From NCBI RefSeq assembly GCF_900205865.1, contig NZ_LT906662.1, positions 1,749,411 through 1,813,410 on the forward strand: a stretch of DNA of 64,000 nucleotides. The letters are read 5' to 3'. Positions 43,857-52,255 of the stretch are shown piece by piece. Below the pieces are notes generated by a model, which saw only the letters and a program-made list of their open reading frames with translations, was not told where the DNA came from and searched no databases. The position numbers and the translations under genes were made by a program. Within the stretch, counting starts at the first letter, position 1. Every line of letters starts with the position of its first letter. This DNA comes from Thermoanaerobacterium sp. RBIITD. Its GTDB lineage: Bacteria; Bacillota; Thermoanaerobacteria; Thermoanaerobacterales; Thermoanaerobacteraceae.

Positions 43857-44352
43857 AAAAGGATCTGCCGTATTGATATTTGCTCTTTTAATAACAATAA
43901 TTCTCTTGCTTGCAAATATAGCTTATGTAAATTACAGAGTATTGTTAGCGAAAAGAGATATGGTCGATGATGCAATTACAACATCGGCATTAGCAACATT
44001 AAATGTAATAGATCCGGTACAAATGGCATACGGAAAAATACAATTTGATAATCAAGCAGTTGAAGATTGGCAAAGTTATAGCAATCCATTTTTGTCATAT
44101 TTAGAAAAAAATCTCAATCTGGATCAAAATTTAAATCCCATAGATAATAAAAGCATAATAAAGTATATAAATATAAATGACGTAAAAGTATATTATCCAG
44201 GTGATACAATGTACAATGGATTAATTGCAGCGAAACCTTCGATTTACGTAAGTATGGATGTTGTAGTAACAAATATATTAAATAAAAATGTAACTTTAAA
44301 TGTACAAAAAATAGTTGATATAGATTATCAATTAAATACAAATATTAATTAA
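43792..44352 (+). CDS. TadG/TadE-like pseudopilin
   Basis: 186 residues. An N-terminal stretch of ~20 residues precedes DKKGSAVLIFALLITIILLLANIAY, the same KGS-plus-helix pattern. The long overlap with the preceding gene supports coupled translation. AGGAGG lies about ten bases before the ATG. Confidence 0.7.
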   Translation: MFKILQWHTDQSHPSASIIRDKKGSAVLIFALLITIILLLANIAYVNYRVLLAKRDMVDDAITTSALATLNVIDPVQMAYGKIQFDNQAVEDWQSYSNPFLSYLEKNLNLDQNLNPIDNKSIIKYININDVKVYYPGDTMYNGLIAAKPSIYVSMDVVVTNILNKNVTLNVQKIVDIDYQLNTNIN

Positions 44353-44365
44353 AGGAGTTGGTAAT

Positions 44366-44959
44366 GTGAAAAAAACATACATGATGTTCATTTCAGCAGT
44401 TTTAGCAATCTTGATAGTAGGAGGTGAATATGTTTATCTTACAGGGCAACAAAAAACTGTTAATGTGGTCGTAGCAACACAAGACATAATGCCTAATGAA
44501 TCTTTGCAAGGCAAAACCGCTATTGTAAAAGCTTATTCAACAGCAGGAAATGTGCTTAACAGTCCTAAAGGCTATGCAGCAGTTAAAATAAAAAAAGGTT
44601 CTTTAATAACTGATGAAATGGTAAAAGATCAATCGTATAACAGTGATTTAAAAAAGGTTTCCGTAAAGGTTGATTTAACAAGTGCAGTAACAGGTTATGT
44701 CAAACAAGGTTCCTATGTTGATATAGGCTTTGAGCCTAAACAAAACAACGGACAGCCTTCGTCATTACAGCCAGGAATTATATTAAAGCATGTACAGGTT
44801 CTTACGCTTCTTGATAATAACGGACAAGAGATAGGACACAGTACAAACGCTTATGCTAATTCCACTCCTGCAAGTGTGGTTCTTCTAATGTCAGATGATG
44901 ATGCTGTTAAACTTAAAAATTATGAAAGTCAAGGCTCAATATACTTTATAGCTTATTAA
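44366..44959 (+). CDS. CpaB/RcpC-like SAF-domain protein (Tad block 2)
   Basis: 197 residues from GTG after AAAGGAG. An N-terminal membrane helix is followed by a SAF domain (VVVATQDIMPNESLQGKTAIV) and an RcpC-like domain with VTGYVKQGSYVDIGF. Second CpaB of the window. Confidence 0.82.
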   Translation: MKKTYMMFISAVLAILIVGGEYVYLTGQQKTVNVVVATQDIMPNESLQGKTAIVKAYSTAGNVLNSPKGYAAVKIKKGSLITDEMVKDQSYNSDLKKVSVKVDLTSAVTGYVKQGSYVDIGFEPKQNNGQPSSLQPGIILKHVQVLTLLDNNGQEIGHSTNAYANSTPASVVLLMSDDDAVKLKNYESQGSIYFIAY

Positions 44960-44973
44960 GGAGAGTGATAAAT

Positions 44974-46443
44974 TTGCTAATATCAATATTTTCACCAAAA
45001 GGTGGAGTAGGAAAAACAACTTTAACATTGTCGCTGGCAGAATGTATGTCAAAGGAGAAAAAAACATGTGCAGTGGAGTTTGACTTTTCTCCTGGCGATT
45101 TTCCTGCAACATTAGATGTTGATAAAAACAAAAATATATTAAAAGCAATTAATTTCGGTATAAAAGAAACAATTCAAAGACCTTATAAGCAAAACTTTGA
45201 TGTAATTGCAGGCGGTTATCCAGATACGCATGAAAAAATAGATTCAGATAAACTTAATAAGCTTATAGATGAACTTGTTAATGAATATGAAGTTGCTATA
45301 TTTGATATACAGCCAGGCTTGATAAAAAACAGTGTAGATATTTTAAAACGTTCAGACAAAATTTTAATAATCATGGAAGATAAGATACCTGTATCAGTTA
45401 GAACTGCACGGATACTTAATTGGGGGATGTTAAACAGCACAATAGATATAAATAAAGTTCATATACTTGTAAATATGGCAAAAGGAAATTTAAAAAATAT
45501 TCCTGATAATATTGTAGAATATATTGTTCCTTATCTTGGTAATAAAATTACATTTCAATCCAATGTACTATTAAAGCAAATGTTAGGACTTGTGGATGTG
45601 ATTTTAGAGCGTGACAAAAAAGGTTTATTCAAAAAATCACGTAAAACAATTGATATTAAAGACATAGAAAAATTCGTACAGGAAAAAACACAGGAAGTTG
45701 TTGAAGATGACAATTTTGAAGAATTAAATATCACCATTGATAATAATAAAAATGTTGCTGTTATTCAGAGTGAAGAAAAGGAGGCATGCAATTTGGTATA
45801 TATCAAAACAAATATTGAATCGCTTAATAATGTATTAAAAAATGAAATGTCAAATAATGAAAATATAGGAGGTATAACTGATGACTTTGACAAATGCAGT
45901 ATTGCTATAGTATCAGCAAGTTCAAAAGAAGAAATTGACAAACTTGTTGATAGCAATAAAAATCTCGTAATTTTCTTGTCACCAAATAGAAATGATTTAA
46001 AAGAATATGCACTTAAAAAAGGCATTAAATACGTGTATGCTGGTGAATGTTCTATTTCTGATATTGTTTATGCAACAGAGAATATGATTGGCAAATCACA
46101 AGAAGAGAACTACAATATTGCGCCTAATAATATTCAAAATAGCGCAGACGAAATAAAATCAGAAAATGAACCAGACACACGATTAGAAATAAATCCAGAA
46201 ATAAAGCAGCCAGATGCTATGACATTGGAAGAAATAACTGTATTAGTTGGCAACTATGTGGAAAAAAGAATTAATGAAGAAAAAAGCAAAATGACTGCTG
46301 AAATAAATAATTTGCGTCAGGAAAATGAACAATTAAAAGAAAGTTTGGAACTAAAGAATAAAGAAATTGAGGCATTAAAGAGTGATTTGGACAGAAAGAA
46401 AAAAGCAGTGGAACAGTTTAAAGAATTATTATCAAGCTTTTAG
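44974..46443 (+). CDS. TadZ/CpaE-like ATPase with C-terminal receiver-like domain and coiled coil
   Basis: 489 residues. The TTG at 44974 follows GGAGAGTGATAAA. Walker A is SPKGGVGKTTLTLSL, Walker B VAIFDIQPG. After ~270 comes a receiver-like segment (IESLNNVLKNEM... NLVIFLSPN) and a coiled coil at the end. Domain order is reversed compared with usual CpaE, in which the receiver comes first. The N-terminal 100 residues are very like the TadZ at 21073. Confidence 0.8.
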   Translation: MLISIFSPKGGVGKTTLTLSLAECMSKEKKTCAVEFDFSPGDFPATLDVDKNKNILKAINFGIKETIQRPYKQNFDVIAGGYPDTHEKIDSDKLNKLIDELVNEYEVAIFDIQPGLIKNSVDILKRSDKILIIMEDKIPVSVRTARILNWGMLNSTIDINKVHILVNMAKGNLKNIPDNIVEYIVPYLGNKITFQSNVLLKQMLGLVDVILERDKKGLFKKSRKTIDIKDIEKFVQEKTQEVVEDDNFEELNITIDNNKNVAVIQSEEKEACNLVYIKTNIESLNNVLKNEMSNNENIGGITDDFDKCSIAIVSASSKEEIDKLVDSNKNLVIFLSPNRNDLKEYALKKGIKYVYAGECSISDIVYATENMIGKSQEENYNIAPNNIQNSADEIKSENEPDTRLEINPEIKQPDAMTLEEITVLVGNYVEKRINEEKSKMTAEINNLRQENEQLKESLELKNKEIEALKSDLDRKKKAVEQFKELLSSF

Positions 46444-46489
46444 AAAGGAGGATAAGGCATACCATAAAAGGTATGCCTTTACTAAAAAT
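46444..46489 (+). promoter_or_regulatory. Ribosome site separated from its start by a hairpin
   Basis: AAAGGAGG (46444-46451) is followed by the 8-bp stem GGCATACC / GGTATGCC (46456-46477) and then TTTACTAAAAAT before ATG 46490. No start codon lies at normal distance from the AAAGGAGG. Folding shortens the gap to about 16 bases. It could alternatively act as a weak terminator. Confidence 0.45.
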
Positions 46490-47314
46490 ATGAAACTTTT
46501 AGTGTCAACTAATGTTGAAAATATAAAAAAACTTAAAGAAAAGGATATTGACGTTGCTTTGTCAAAAACATCTGCACAATTAAAGCTTGATACCAAAAAA
46601 TATGATACTGTAATTAAAGATAACATTGATATTAGAGAGTTAAATTTTAACAACGTTATAGACATTAAAGATTATGCAAAGGATATTAAAACTGACATAA
46701 AGCTTTTTAAGCAAGAAGTCATTTCTGTGTATTCTCAAAAAGGTGGTTTAGGAAAAACAACTTTGGTAAAAAAGTTCTCGGAAAGTTTTCAAAAGACATT
46801 AAAAGTCTTGATAATAGACTTAAATTTTTCTGATGGCGGTTCTGATTTGAGCTATATGCTTAATCTTCCTGTTATTCCTCATTTAGGAATGTATTTAAAG
46901 GACAGAAGCAAAAAAAGTTTTATAGAAAATCTCGTTTATTACAAAGACAATATATATGTGATGCAGTCTCCGCCTAAAATCAATTTGATAGATGACATAA
47001 CAGATAAAGACATTATAGACATTATAACCTATGCAAGAAGTGAGTTTGACATAATACTGTTGGATCTGCCTAACAGCAAAAATTCTTTTGTTATGACGGC
47101 TTTGGAACAATCTACGAAAATTGTGGTTCTTTCATCAGGCTATCCTTCTGAATTGAAACGTATTAAAGAAAATTTGAATGGATTGAATTATATTGTTGTT
47201 TTTAAAAAACCTGTGCAAGGATATAGTGAAATTGCGAATACGCTAAATATGGCTTATATAAAGGTTAATGATCTTGACGTATCTTTTATTTTACCAAAAA
47301 TATTGAAAGGGTGA
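46490..47314 (+). CDS. MinD/TadZ-like ATPase with N-terminal receiver-like domain
   Basis: 274 residues. A small alpha/beta N-domain (~1-75) is followed by Walker A YSQKGGLGKTTLVKKF and Walker B IILLDLPN. The order receiver then ATPase fits CpaE. The frame is open further upstream without a start, so ATG 46490 is chosen although its ribosome site is distant. Confidence 0.75.
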   Translation: MKLLVSTNVENIKKLKEKDIDVALSKTSAQLKLDTKKYDTVIKDNIDIRELNFNNVIDIKDYAKDIKTDIKLFKQEVISVYSQKGGLGKTTLVKKFSESFQKTLKVLIIDLNFSDGGSDLSYMLNLPVIPHLGMYLKDRSKKSFIENLVYYKDNIYVMQSPPKINLIDDITDKDIIDIITYARSEFDIILLDLPNSKNSFVMTALEQSTKIVVLSSGYPSELKRIKENLNGLNYIVVFKKPVQGYSEIANTLNMAYIKVNDLDVSFILPKILKG

Positions 47315-47318
47315 TGTT

Positions 47319-47756
47319 GTGAACATACTTTTTAGCATACCTGTAGTGCTTCTGACGGCTTATGCAGCTTATACAGACATAAAAAGAAAAGAAATAGATG
47401 ATTGGGTGTCAATAGTCATTGTCGTTTATGGTTTTATTGTTAACTCAATTTTGGATCGTTCAAAATTAATTGAAAGTTTGTTTTATGCATTTGTAATATT
47501 TGTATCACTATACCTTGTATATTTGATTACTAACGGCAGCATTGGCGGTGGTGATGTTAAACTTCTTACGGCTTTAGCTTTTTATTTTTCTGATAAGATT
47601 GTTGTATTGCTGTTTTTGTCAAGTGTTATTGCTTTTTTATATGGAATTGTGAAAGGCATTAAAGAAAAGACATATTTGAAAACTGAAACAGTTTTTGCAC
47701 CTGCAATTTTCGCTGCAACAGTGCTTACCATACCGTTGATGAAGGTGATAATGTGA
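47319..47756 (+). CDS. Prepilin peptidase (TadV/CpaA, type IV A24 family)
   Basis: 145 residues, about five membrane segments. The two catalytic Asp of the aspartyl protease family are in AYTDIKRKEI and GGGDVKLLTAL. It is the only prepilin peptidase in the window, so it probably processes all KGS proteins of both Tad blocks. GTG start; overlaps the next small gene by four bases. Confidence 0.9.
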   Translation: MNILFSIPVVLLTAYAAYTDIKRKEIDDWVSIVIVVYGFIVNSILDRSKLIESLFYAFVIFVSLYLVYLITNGSIGGGDVKLLTALAFYFSDKIVVLLFLSSVIAFLYGIVKGIKEKTYLKTETVFAPAIFAATVLTIPLMKVIM

Positions 47757-47935
47757 GCAATAAGACAATTAATCTGGGACATGCAGACAAGCCTGTATGT
47801 CCTAAATGTGGCAAACGTGATTATATTATTATAGACTACAATGTTTCTGACAAAATGGAACTTGGCATGTACTGGTTTAAGGTCAGGTGCAAAAACTGCA
47901 AGCAAAAATTCAAGTATTATAAGGACTTGGAATAA
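47753..47935 (+). CDS. Small zinc-ribbon protein
   Basis: 60 residues with CPKCGKRD and CKNCKQKF. GTG start overlapping the prepilin peptidase stop. Function unknown. Confidence 0.55.
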   Translation: MSNKTINLGHADKPVCPKCGKRDYIIIDYNVSDKMELGMYWFKVRCKNCKQKFKYYKDLE

Positions 47936-47962
47936 AAGTTTTGGAGAGAAGGTGGATTATTT

Positions 47963-48169
47963 GTGACAAACCCTATACAGCGTCAAAGAAATACCAAACA
48001 ACTCATATATATAACTTTATATTTTTCAGTTATTTTATTTTTTAACTTTTTATTTAGTGCAAGCAGATTTTTTGATTTGACTTTTTTACGGGTAATTGTA
48101 TTGTTTTTGGATATAACAGTGTTAATCAGCGGTATTGTAAAAACATACAAAGTAATAGGAAGCTTATAA
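47963..48169 (+). CDS. Small two-helix membrane protein
   Basis: 68 residues from GTG, with two hydrophobic segments (YITLYFSVILFFNFLF and FLRVIVLFLDITVLISGIV). Last gene of the Tad block 2 run. Function unknown. Confidence 0.5.
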   Translation: MTNPIQRQRNTKQLIYITLYFSVILFFNFLFSASRFFDLTFLRVIVLFLDITVLISGIVKTYKVIGSL

Positions 48170-48198
48170 GGTATGCGCATACCTTTTTCTGTGGATAA
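48170..48198. promoter_or_regulatory. 14-bp palindrome plus DnaA box
   Basis: GGTATGCGCATACC (48170-48183), six bases, then TGTGGATAA (48190-48198), a perfect DnaA box on the minus strand. It is the same composite as at 12811. The palindrome plus TTTTT could also work as a terminator. Confidence 0.55.
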
Positions 48199-48199
48199 A

Positions 48200-48226
48200 G
48201 ACAGGTTTAACGCCTGTCTTTTTTTA
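48200..48226 (+). terminator. Terminator
   Basis: GACAGG, TTTAAC, GCCTGTC, then seven T, followed by GGAGG of the next gene. Confidence 0.75.
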
Positions 48227-48239
48227 TGGAGGTAATGGA

Positions 48240-49148
48240 ATGAGTAAAAATATAAGAAAAATTGTAGTTTTAGCTTTGTTTTTTCTGATAATCTTTTCAG
48301 AAGCTTTTGCATACCAATTGACATTTGTAGATCAATCTTTAGAAAATTGCACTACAGTTTCGAGTAATTATATCGATGTTTTACAAACAATTAAACAAGG
48401 AAATTCGTATATTATAAAAAATTTGGAAAACGGAACTCAACTAACAGTAATTAATAGTAATAAACAGGAATATTTAGGAACTTTTTTGTTTTTAAAACAA
48501 GGTATAAAAAAATATATTTTGCCATTTGATTATGAGTATATCTATAAAGAATATCAAGAAGCAGGTTTTACAAGTATTCCAGATATAACTGTACTTAATA
48601 CTCGTACTTATGATTGGTACGTGGATCAAGGCTTTACAGGAAAATACAACGATTCTAATTGTGGTCCTGCAACAACCCTAATGGCATTAAGATGGGTCTA
48701 TCCAAATACAAAAATAACGGTAGAACAAGAAAGAGAAGAAATACATCCAGATGGATCGTGGTGGTGGACGTATGATATATACAATTATTTAAAGAAAAAT
48801 AAGGTAGATGCAGCTTATAAACATATAAATGATGCTAAAGATCTACAAAATATTATAGATGATGGAAATATTGCAATATTAGATATAAATCCAATCAAAA
48901 TATCAAAAGGGTATAATAGAATTGGAGATATTTATCCGACTGATACAGGACATTTCATAGTATTAATGGGATATGCAAAAGCTGGCAATAATACTTATTT
49001 TGAAATATTTGATCCTGCAAGCTATGGGCAAAAGTCTGACAATATTCCTATAAGGCAAGGTAGATATTATATATCAAATGAATTATTAAATGCAATAAAT
49101 GCTAGATGGCCATATGCAATAGTACTGACTGCTCTCCGCCACAAGTGA
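48240..49148 (+). CDS. Secreted C39-like cysteine peptidase, 3' end disrupted by an IS
   Basis: 302 residues as it stands. A signal peptide (IVVLALFFLIIFSEAFA) leads. The catalytic Cys is in YNDSNCGPATTLMAL, the His in DTGHFIVLMGY and the Asp/Asn in FEIFDPASYG, as in the peptidase C39-like family. The reading frame crosses into IS sequence at about 49134 (LRHK tail). Joining the bases before the insert to those after 51315 gives VLTAKLQGN and a TAG, i.e. the original end. Only the last five residues are lost, so it may still be active. Confidence 0.75.
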   Translation: MSKNIRKIVVLALFFLIIFSEAFAYQLTFVDQSLENCTTVSSNYIDVLQTIKQGNSYIIKNLENGTQLTVINSNKQEYLGTFLFLKQGIKKYILPFDYEYIYKEYQEAGFTSIPDITVLNTRTYDWYVDQGFTGKYNDSNCGPATTLMALRWVYPNTKITVEQEREEIHPDGSWWWTYDIYNYLKKNKVDAAYKHINDAKDLQNIIDDGNIAILDINPIKISKGYNRIGDIYPTDTGHFIVLMGYAKAGNNTYFEIFDPASYGQKSDNIPIRQGRYYISNELLNAINARWPYAIVLTALRHK

Positions 49149-49149
49149 C

Positions 49150-49333
49150 AGAGGTTCTGTTTACTTGAAGGCTTCTCTTGTACTCTCAAGATGCGTTGTA
49201 CGATTAATCTGCATATTGCATCTTCTACATCATACAAGTACTGACCTCTTTCAACAGACTTTACTATCTATATCTCTTATGAGATATTAGCGATAGCTTA
49301 AGGCATGGAGTCTACATCCCTTAAAAGTTTTTT
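49150..49333 (-). ncRNA. Right end / omega RNA region of IS copy 3
   Basis: 184 non-coding bases between the IS end and the tnpB stop, with several inverted repeats (ATCTCTTATGAGAT among them). By position this is where the guide RNA scaffold lies in TnpB systems. No second copy is present to test conservation. Confidence 0.45.
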
Positions 49334-50785
49334 CTAAATATCTATACTTTTTACTAATTTTTTTGTTTTTTTCATTTCTTTTAACCTGTTTATTTCTTCG
49401 GCATGGAGTTTAAGAAAGTTATCAAATTTTTCAATACATTTGTTTCTGTCTATTTTGTCGTTTTCTGTATTTTGTAGAAGATAAGCTGAATACAAATCAC
49501 GTTGCACCTTTATTGTTTTTCCTTTATAGCTGAAATAATTCCATCTATCTGAGAGCTCTTTTTTAATATAAGTGTCTTCTATATGGTTATATTGACTTGC
49601 CTTGACTTTAGTTTTGTTTACTTTAATTAATTTTTTCCCAAAATAAGATAACTTTATTTCTATGTTATTAAGCAATTTTTTTGGTGCTTTATTTAAAAGA
49701 GAATTTCCAAAGCGTTTTTTTCTATTAAATCTTTTAGTTTTCCTGTTTACAGTTGTTTGTTTTGTCTTCTTTTGCAATGCGCTATAATCCATGTCTTCCA
49801 CTTTTATATTATCTCCTAATGATATGATATAATTTGCCAGTTTATTATGACTTTGCTGTCTTATTTCCGCTCTCTTTCGGTATCTGTCTCTTAACTGCAT
49901 TTGCGTTTTTATATATTTTTTACTTTTCTTCCATTTGCCTTTCGTACCTTTTTTAACTGTACCATTTTCATTATAATTATCTGGGTTCGTTGTTCTTCTG
50001 CTTCTGTCCAATTTTCTTTGCAGTTTTATAATTTCTTTGTCTACACCTTCTGTTTCAGGAGATAATTCAAGGAGATTAACTAAGGTGTCTGTTACAATAG
50101 CTATTGTCTGTGTTCCTGCATCAAGGCCAATATCACCATTCCCTATTTCTCTTTCTTTAAGAGGAGGTATACCTTCTAAAATTAGTTGTACATAATACTT
50201 GTACCTATTTTTAACATATTGACGGAATACCCTGCAATATTTAACTCTGCTTTGAATTGCTGTCTGTGCATATTTATCATTTGATTTTATAACAATTGGT
50301 ATTTTGAGATTGTTCCATTCTATATATCCATCTTTATATCTTATTCCAGAGGTGTTTGTTTTACCCTCCAGCGAAATGTCTTCATCATATCTTTTGAAAT
50401 GTACTTTTTTAGCTTTACCGAAAATTAATTTGTTAACTGCGTCCAATGCTCTTTCGGTTAGCTTTTGAGCAGTTAAACTGTCAATATTCTTCTTGAATTT
50501 ATTTTGCATTGGTGCAACATAGGAATCTATATATGATATTGTTAATTTATATTTTTTTCTTAATGCATTAAATTTCTCATTTCGTTTTTTGCCTTTTGGC
50601 ATTTTACAAACTTTCCGATATTCTTTACTTTCTAACATGAGTTTATAATTTTTATATGCTTCAGCTAAACACGCATTGTATATCAGTCTGCCTATTTTAA
50701 ACCTTTTATCAAGAATATCTTCTTGATATTTTTGTGTTTTTAAGTTCAGGGTTAAAACAAAAGAAGGTGTCTTATTCCTTGTCAT
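49334..50785 (-). CDS. tnpB: TnpB-like RuvC nuclease lacking the zinc ribbon
   Basis: 483 residues. RuvC segments are present: GDIGLDAGTQTIAIV, KVEDMDYSAL and KVQRDLYSAYLLQNT. Between the second and third, where a CxxC...CxxC ribbon is normal, the sequence reads KASQYNHIEDTYIKKELSDR followed by WNYFSYKGK, with no Cys. The three acidic residues remain, so cleavage may be retained. The N-terminal region is Lys-rich. It is not closely related to the other two TnpB copies. Confidence 0.85.
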   Translation of the reverse strand: MTRNKTPSFVLTLNLKTQKYQEDILDKRFKIGRLIYNACLAEAYKNYKLMLESKEYRKVCKMPKGKKRNEKFNALRKKYKLTISYIDSYVAPMQNKFKKNIDSLTAQKLTERALDAVNKLIFGKAKKVHFKRYDEDISLEGKTNTSGIRYKDGYIEWNNLKIPIVIKSNDKYAQTAIQSRVKYCRVFRQYVKNRYKYYVQLILEGIPPLKEREIGNGDIGLDAGTQTIAIVTDTLVNLLELSPETEGVDKEIIKLQRKLDRSRRTTNPDNYNENGTVKKGTKGKWKKSKKYIKTQMQLRDRYRKRAEIRQQSHNKLANYIISLGDNIKVEDMDYSALQKKTKQTTVNRKTKRFNRKKRFGNSLLNKAPKKLLNNIEIKLSYFGKKLIKVNKTKVKASQYNHIEDTYIKKELSDRWNYFSYKGKTIKVQRDLYSAYLLQNTENDKIDRNKCIEKFDNFLKLHAEEINRLKEMKKTKKLVKSIDI

Positions 50786-50794
50786 AATATCGCC

Positions 50795-51199
50795 TCATTT
50801 TATTTTTGACCATTGTTCTTCTATATACTTTTTTATTGTTTCAGTGCTTACATTACCTGTTGTTGCACAAAAATATGAATTAGTCCATATTTTCCCTCTT
50901 GCTTTTAAGTCAGGAAATTGTTTTGATATTCTAAATCCTGTTACACCTTTTATTTTATTCATTAATTCAGCAGGGCTGTATTGTGGAACTACACTGATTT
51001 GCAAATGTATGTGATCTGGCATTATCTCCATTGCAAGTATTTCATAATTGTATTTTTCGCTTAATTCTATTATTGTGTTTTTTATTAGATCAATAACTTT
51101 AGGATCATCTAATATTTTTCTCCTATATTTTGGTATCCAAACAAAATGATAGTTGATCAAAAATTTTGCATGTCTTGTTGTCTTGTATTGTGTATTCAT
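50795..51199 (-). CDS. tnpA: TnpA, Y1 transposase, copy 3
   Basis: 134 residues with MPDHIHLQISV (HUH) and a Tyr in IWTNSYFCATTGNVS. Complete, nine bases upstream of its tnpB. Clearly divergent from the other two TnpA proteins. Confidence 0.93.
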   Translation of the reverse strand: MNTQYKTTRHAKFLINYHFVWIPKYRRKILDDPKVIDLIKNTIIELSEKYNYEILAMEIMPDHIHLQISVVPQYSPAELMNKIKGVTGFRISKQFPDLKARGKIWTNSYFCATTGNVSTETIKKYIEEQWSKIK

Positions 51200-51219
51200 A
51201 ATTAATAACCCCTGAAATT

Positions 51220-51248
51220 ATTATACTATTTAAGTGATAATAATTCAA
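51220..51248 (-). promoter_or_regulatory. tnpA promoter of IS copy 3
   Basis: On the minus strand: TTGAAT (51248-51243), 17-base spacer, TATAAT (51225-51220). A ~15-base leader precedes the ATG at 51199. Confidence 0.7.
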
Positions 51249-51331
51249 GTGTCGTCAAATCTATTTAAGAATACATAAGCATTCATCCCCATCACAAGTG
51301 ATGAGGCTTTCTGCTAAGCTTCAAGGTAATT

Positions 51332-51358
51332 AGACAGGTTTAACGCCTGTCTTTTTTT
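51332..51358 (+). terminator. Original terminator of the C39-like gene
   Basis: AGACAGG, TTTAACG, CCTGTCT, then seven T. It sits right after the displaced TAG at 51331-51333. Confidence 0.75.
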
Positions 51359-51402
51359 ATGTACACAAAAAATTATAAAAATTCATAGAAAGGATGATAT
51401 GT

Positions 51403-51651
51403 ATGCAAATCACAAAAACAGAATTCAGAAAATACGATAAAGGAGGCAATCTTAAAGGCTTTTGCAGGGTCGTTTTTGACGACTGTTTTGCAATCGAAAC
51501 ACGCCTAATTCAAGGCAAAAATGGAGTTTTTGTATCATTACCTGTTTACACTAATAAAGAAGGAAAACATAGGAATACAGCATATCCTCTAACAAAGGAG
51601 ATGAGAAATGCAATAATAGAAGCAGTTTTAAAAGCATATAAAGAAGCATAA
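51403..51651 (+). CDS. spoVG: SpoVG-family protein
   Basis: 82 residues: MQITKTEFRKYDKGGNLKGF, then VVFDDCFAIETRLIQGKNGVFVSLP and a C-terminal TKEMRNAIIEAVLKAYKEA match SpoVG, a small nucleic-acid-binding regulator. ATG 51403 follows AAGGATGAT; an upstream ATG (51394) is less likely. Mobile-element copies of spoVG are known in Firmicutes. A role in regulating element genes is plausible. Confidence 0.8.
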   Translation: MQITKTEFRKYDKGGNLKGFCRVVFDDCFAIETRLIQGKNGVFVSLPVYTNKEGKHRNTAYPLTKEMRNAIIEAVLKAYKEA

Positions 51652-51655
51652 TAAC

Positions 51656-51686
51656 AGGCGGACAATGTTCCGCCTTATATTTTTTC
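51656..51686 (+). terminator. Terminator after spoVG
   Basis: AGGCGGA, CAATGT, TCCGCCT, then TATATTTTTT; GAGGTGATG of the next gene follows. Confidence 0.75.
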
Positions 51687-51697
51687 GAGGTGATGAA

Positions 51698-52210
51698 ATG
51701 ACAATAGAACAAGAACTGAAAAAACACCATATACGGACAGCAAAGCTTTGTGAGGAAATTGCAAAGGAACTCAATATGCCATATAACGATCTGATTAATC
51801 TTCTTCTTGCTGCACAGTTGCATGATATAGGCAAACTTAAAGTACCTGAAAAAATTTTATTAAAGCCTAACAAGTTGACTGAAAAAGAAATGGAGATCAT
51901 GAAAAAACATACTATATGGGGCTTTGAGAAAATCAAAGAAATGAAAATGGACGATATGGTTGCTAATGCTGTTTTGCACCACCATGAGCGTTATGATGGA
52001 AAAGGCTATCCACAAGGCTTAAAAGGAAATGATATACCGTATTTTGCACGTATTATAACTATTGCAGACGCCTATGATGTTATGATTAATGAGCGTGTCT
52101 ATAAAAAAGCGTTAAGCGTAGAAGAAGCTTTAAAGGAACTCAAAAACAATGCAGGAACACAGTTTGATCGTGAAATAGTAAGCCTGTTTATAGACAAAAT
52201 AAATAAATAG
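51698..52210 (+). CDS. HD-GYP domain phosphodiesterase
   Basis: 170 residues, a stand-alone HD-GYP domain. HDIGK (~42-46), HHHERYDGKGYP (~95-106) and DAYDVM are the expected metal- and substrate-binding motifs. HD-GYP enzymes usually degrade cyclic di-GMP, which regulates pili and surface attachment, so it could tie the Tad genes to second-messenger state. Confidence 0.85.
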   Translation: MTIEQELKKHHIRTAKLCEEIAKELNMPYNDLINLLLAAQLHDIGKLKVPEKILLKPNKLTEKEMEIMKKHTIWGFEKIKEMKMDDMVANAVLHHHERYDGKGYPQGLKGNDIPYFARIITIADAYDVMINERVYKKALSVEEALKELKNNAGTQFDREIVSLFIDKINK

Positions 52211-52255
52211 GTATACAATGATGTAGAGAAAAAAACATAACAAGGAGAGAGTTAA

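Larger units (their letters stand above)
49134..51315 (-). mobile_element. IS200/IS605-type transposon, copy 3 (different subfamily)
   Basis: tnpA and tnpB lie on the minus strand. Hairpins at the ends: CATCACAAGTGATG near 51290 (left end) and CCACAAGTGACAGAGG near 49138 (right end). It is inserted into the last codons of the C39-like peptidase gene. Boundaries are estimated from restoring the gene end and may be off by about three bases because GCT occurs at both junctions. Confidence 0.78.
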
